From DASYXZ01 sp035934315 (GTDB taxonomy: Bacteria > Acidobacteriota > Terriglobia > UBA7540): a stretch of DNA of 6,314 bases. The notes below the pieces were generated by a model that worked only from the letters and a program-made list of their open reading frames with translations, searched no databases and had not been told where the DNA came from. Made by a program: the position numbers and the translations under genes. The stretch's first letter is position 1; each line of letters opens with the position of its first letter. Positions 5,782 to 6,314 of this stretch are shown in pieces. Where the stretch lies: positions 1 through 6,314 of the forward strand of contig DASYXZ010000172.1 in assembly GCA_035934315.1 (NCBI GenBank), read 5' to 3'.

Positions 5782-5831
5782 GCCCCCCCAAAGCTAAAAT
5801 GATGGTGGTGATGTGCCAGTGAGTATTTCAT
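5760..5831 (-). CDS. hisL: his operon leader peptide with five consecutive histidines
   Basis: A 23-residue reading frame on the minus strand: MKYSLA, then five His codons in a row (CAT CAC CAC CAT CAT, 5813-5799), then FSFGGACQWASA and TGA. Its role is to be translated as a sensor of charged His-tRNA, not to act as a protein. It lies between a good promoter and an intrinsic terminator upstream of hisI. The stop codon is placed so that a terminating ribosome would cover segment 2 of the RNA switch. No Shine-Dalgarno is visible; the predicted transcript start is only about 9 nt before the ATG, so initiation may be nearly leaderless. A run of seven G (5789-5783) encodes the Gly-Gly stretch. The His run, position and pairing logic together make this call strong, despite the short length. 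Confidence 0.93.
   Translation of the reverse strand: MKYSLAHHHHHFSFGGACQWASA
5771..5823 (-). promoter_or_regulatory. Anti-antiterminator pairing (segment 1 with segment 2)
   Basis: RNA segment 1, CUCACUGGCAC (5823-5813), ends at the first base of the first His codon. It pairs with GUGUCAGUGGG (5781-5771) in 11 continuous pairs including two G-U. Its loop contains the His codons. With no translation or fast translation, segment 2 is occupied and the terminator forms. A ribosome stalled on the His codons covers segment 1 and frees segment 2 for segment 3. Confidence 0.8.
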
Positions 5832-5846
5832 AAATTCAATTGCAAG

Positions 5847-5874
5847 ATTACAACAGGACGGTCAGAAATGTCAA
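5847..5874 (-). promoter_or_regulatory. Sigma70-type promoter of the his operon
   Basis: On the minus strand a perfect TTGACA (5874-5869) is followed after 16 bases by TGTAAT (5852-5847), five of six matches to TATAAT. The expected start is an A near 5840, about 9 nt upstream of the leader-peptide ATG. A second TTGACA at 5896-5891 has no good partner at standard spacing. Confidence 0.82.
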
Positions 5875-5913
5875 TACTCGATTTTAATTTTGTCAAGCCC
5901 GGATAGAAATGTC
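5864..5913. repeat. 9-bp direct repeat flanking the his promoter -35 region
   Basis: Plus-strand agaaatgtc occurs at 5864-5872 and again at 5905-5913, 41 bp apart. On the minus strand the copies are GACATTTCT, followed by atcc or gacc. Spaced terminal repeats of this kind remind me of the ends of IS21-like elements, but no transposase or second end is present in the window, so an IS-end origin is speculation. Confidence 0.45.
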
Positions 5914-6000
5914 CCCTTTTGGGGTTTTGTCTTCATTTCTGGTTTGGTCTTTATTTTCGTCTTTTTGTTTTGCTCTTTTAGTTTTGTTTTTGGTTTTTCT
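5914..6000. repeat. T-rich low-complexity tract
   Basis: Between 5917 and 6000 the plus strand has only three A residues and consists of runs of 3-5 T separated by G or C every 5-8 bases. It starts with the palindrome ccccttttgggg (5913-5924). A nominal frame through it looks like a membrane helix only because T-rich codons encode Phe, Leu and Val. It lies about 40-125 bp upstream of the his -35 box. Confidence 0.6.
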
Positions 6001-6001
6001 A

Positions 6002-6094
6002 GTCGTTGGCCTTGCCTGGAGCGAAGCCCTGCTGAGCGCGAAGGGCGGAGCGTTTAGGGCGAAGCGGAGGACAAGGCCAACGACGACGTTGGCC
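6002..6094. repeat. Inverted-repeat element with three copies of one arm
   Basis: Gtcgttggccttg (6002-6014) and its exact reverse complement (6072-6084) form 13-bp arms around a 57-bp centre. The centre carries gcgaag three times (6021-6026, 6038-6043, 6059-6064) and a gccct/agggc pairing. A further cgttggcc at 6087-6094 makes a second perfect hairpin with ggccaacg (6075-6082), stem 8 and loop 4. The right arm can therefore pair with only one partner at a time. It resembles a REP- or MITE-like element; no coding content. Confidence 0.75.
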
Positions 6095-6314
6095 CGCCTG
6101 ACACTTTATCTCGAATGAATGACAACTTCCAAGAATGGAATTGATGAGCGAAATGCAAAAAATAATCACGGCACCTGCTGGGTGATGCAGGTGGCGGAGT
6201 TTGCGCGCCTGGCCGGCAATCGCGATCTCACCGATTATTGCCTTACTCGATTCAAATCAGTTCTGCTGCCCAACCAAATGGCCGCGGACGGAAGTTTTCC
6301 ACTCGAGTTGAGAC
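6095..6314 (+). pseudogene. 5'-truncated alginate-lyase-family gene (continues beyond window)
   Basis: The frame reads RLTLYLE, TGA (6116-6118), then MTTSKNGIDERNAKNNHGT and on through WVMQVAEFARLAGNRD to AADGSFPLELR at the window edge. NNHGT and DGSxPLEL are hallmarks of the alginate lyase / heparinase-like (alpha/alpha) barrel family (PF05426-type), where NNHG normally lies near the middle of the protein. Here the N-terminal half is replaced by the inverted-repeat element. The stop sits where YLE-W-MTTSKNG would be expected, so TGG to TGA is likely. An ATG at 6119 could start a shorter product, but no ribosome binding site is evident and the barrel would be incomplete. It is divergent from and unrelated to the his operon. 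Family confidence is high; pseudogene status is inferred. Confidence 0.72.

Noticed and set aside
5747..5831. Riboswitch or T-box instead of a peptide attenuator
   Set aside because: No T-box core motif, specifier stem or known ligand-binding fold is visible. The five His codons and stop placement explain the region better.
5871..5896. Second promoter using TTGACA at 5896-5891
   Set aside because: The only -10-like word (TATTGA) is 14 bases away and poor. The downstream TTGACA/TGTAAT pair is much better.
5909..6118. 69-codon plus-strand frame with an apparent membrane helix
   Set aside because: The hydrophobic stretch is produced by the T-rich tract and the rest by the inverted-repeat element. 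Its last codons belong to the lyase remnant. No homology and no ribosome binding site.

Overview
This window is a histidine biosynthesis operon read entirely on the minus strand (right to left). Its regulatory leader is at the right, and beyond it lies a patch of repetitive DNA and the remnant of an unrelated plus-strand gene. The style suggests an Acidobacteriota genome: the HisC N-terminus (YRPPLEGR...KLRLDFNENT), the compact hisI-G-D-C-B-H-F order, and degenerate seven-base tandem repeats in spacers. That placement comes from recall and is an inference; no marker gene in the window settles it.

Layout from right to left (direction of his transcription). Positions 6095-6314 hold the C-terminal part of an alginate-lyase-like gene on the plus strand. 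It has no N-terminal half and has a stop where the family pattern suggests Trp. Positions 6002-6094 hold an inverted-repeat element with three copies of one arm, and 5914-6000 is a T-rich tract. A sigma70-type promoter on the minus strand (5874-5847) starts a roughly 250-nt leader. The leader encodes a 23-residue peptide with five consecutive His codons (5831-5760), followed by a perfect 14-bp intrinsic terminator (5735-5699). I could pair four leader segments by hand into mutually exclusive 1:2, 2:3 and 3:4 stems, which is the full architecture of a ribosome-controlled his attenuator. Both the peptide and the RNA switch are easy to miss because the peptide is so short.

The structural genes are hisI (5588-5202), hisG (5202-4333), hisD (4332-3052), hisC (3055-1931), hisB (1934-1341) and hisH (1344-751). 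They overlap by 1 or 4 bases or abut exactly, so translational coupling is likely. A 178-bp spacer with heptamer-like repeats separates hisH from hisF (572 to beyond position 1). hisA, usually found between hisH and hisF, is not there, and hisE and a histidinol-phosphatase gene are also absent from the window.

Together the genes cover ATP-PRPP condensation (HisG), PR-AMP ring opening (HisI), the HisHF glutamine amidotransferase/cyclase, dehydration (HisB), transamination (HisC) and the final two-step oxidation (HisD). Control appears two-layered: leader attenuation responding to His-tRNA charging, and probable feedback inhibition of the long-form HisG. HisF carries a roughly 25-residue insertion after catalytic Asp130, and part of it is encoded by a heptamer tandem repeat. 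This looks like intergenic-type repeat DNA domesticated inside an enzyme.
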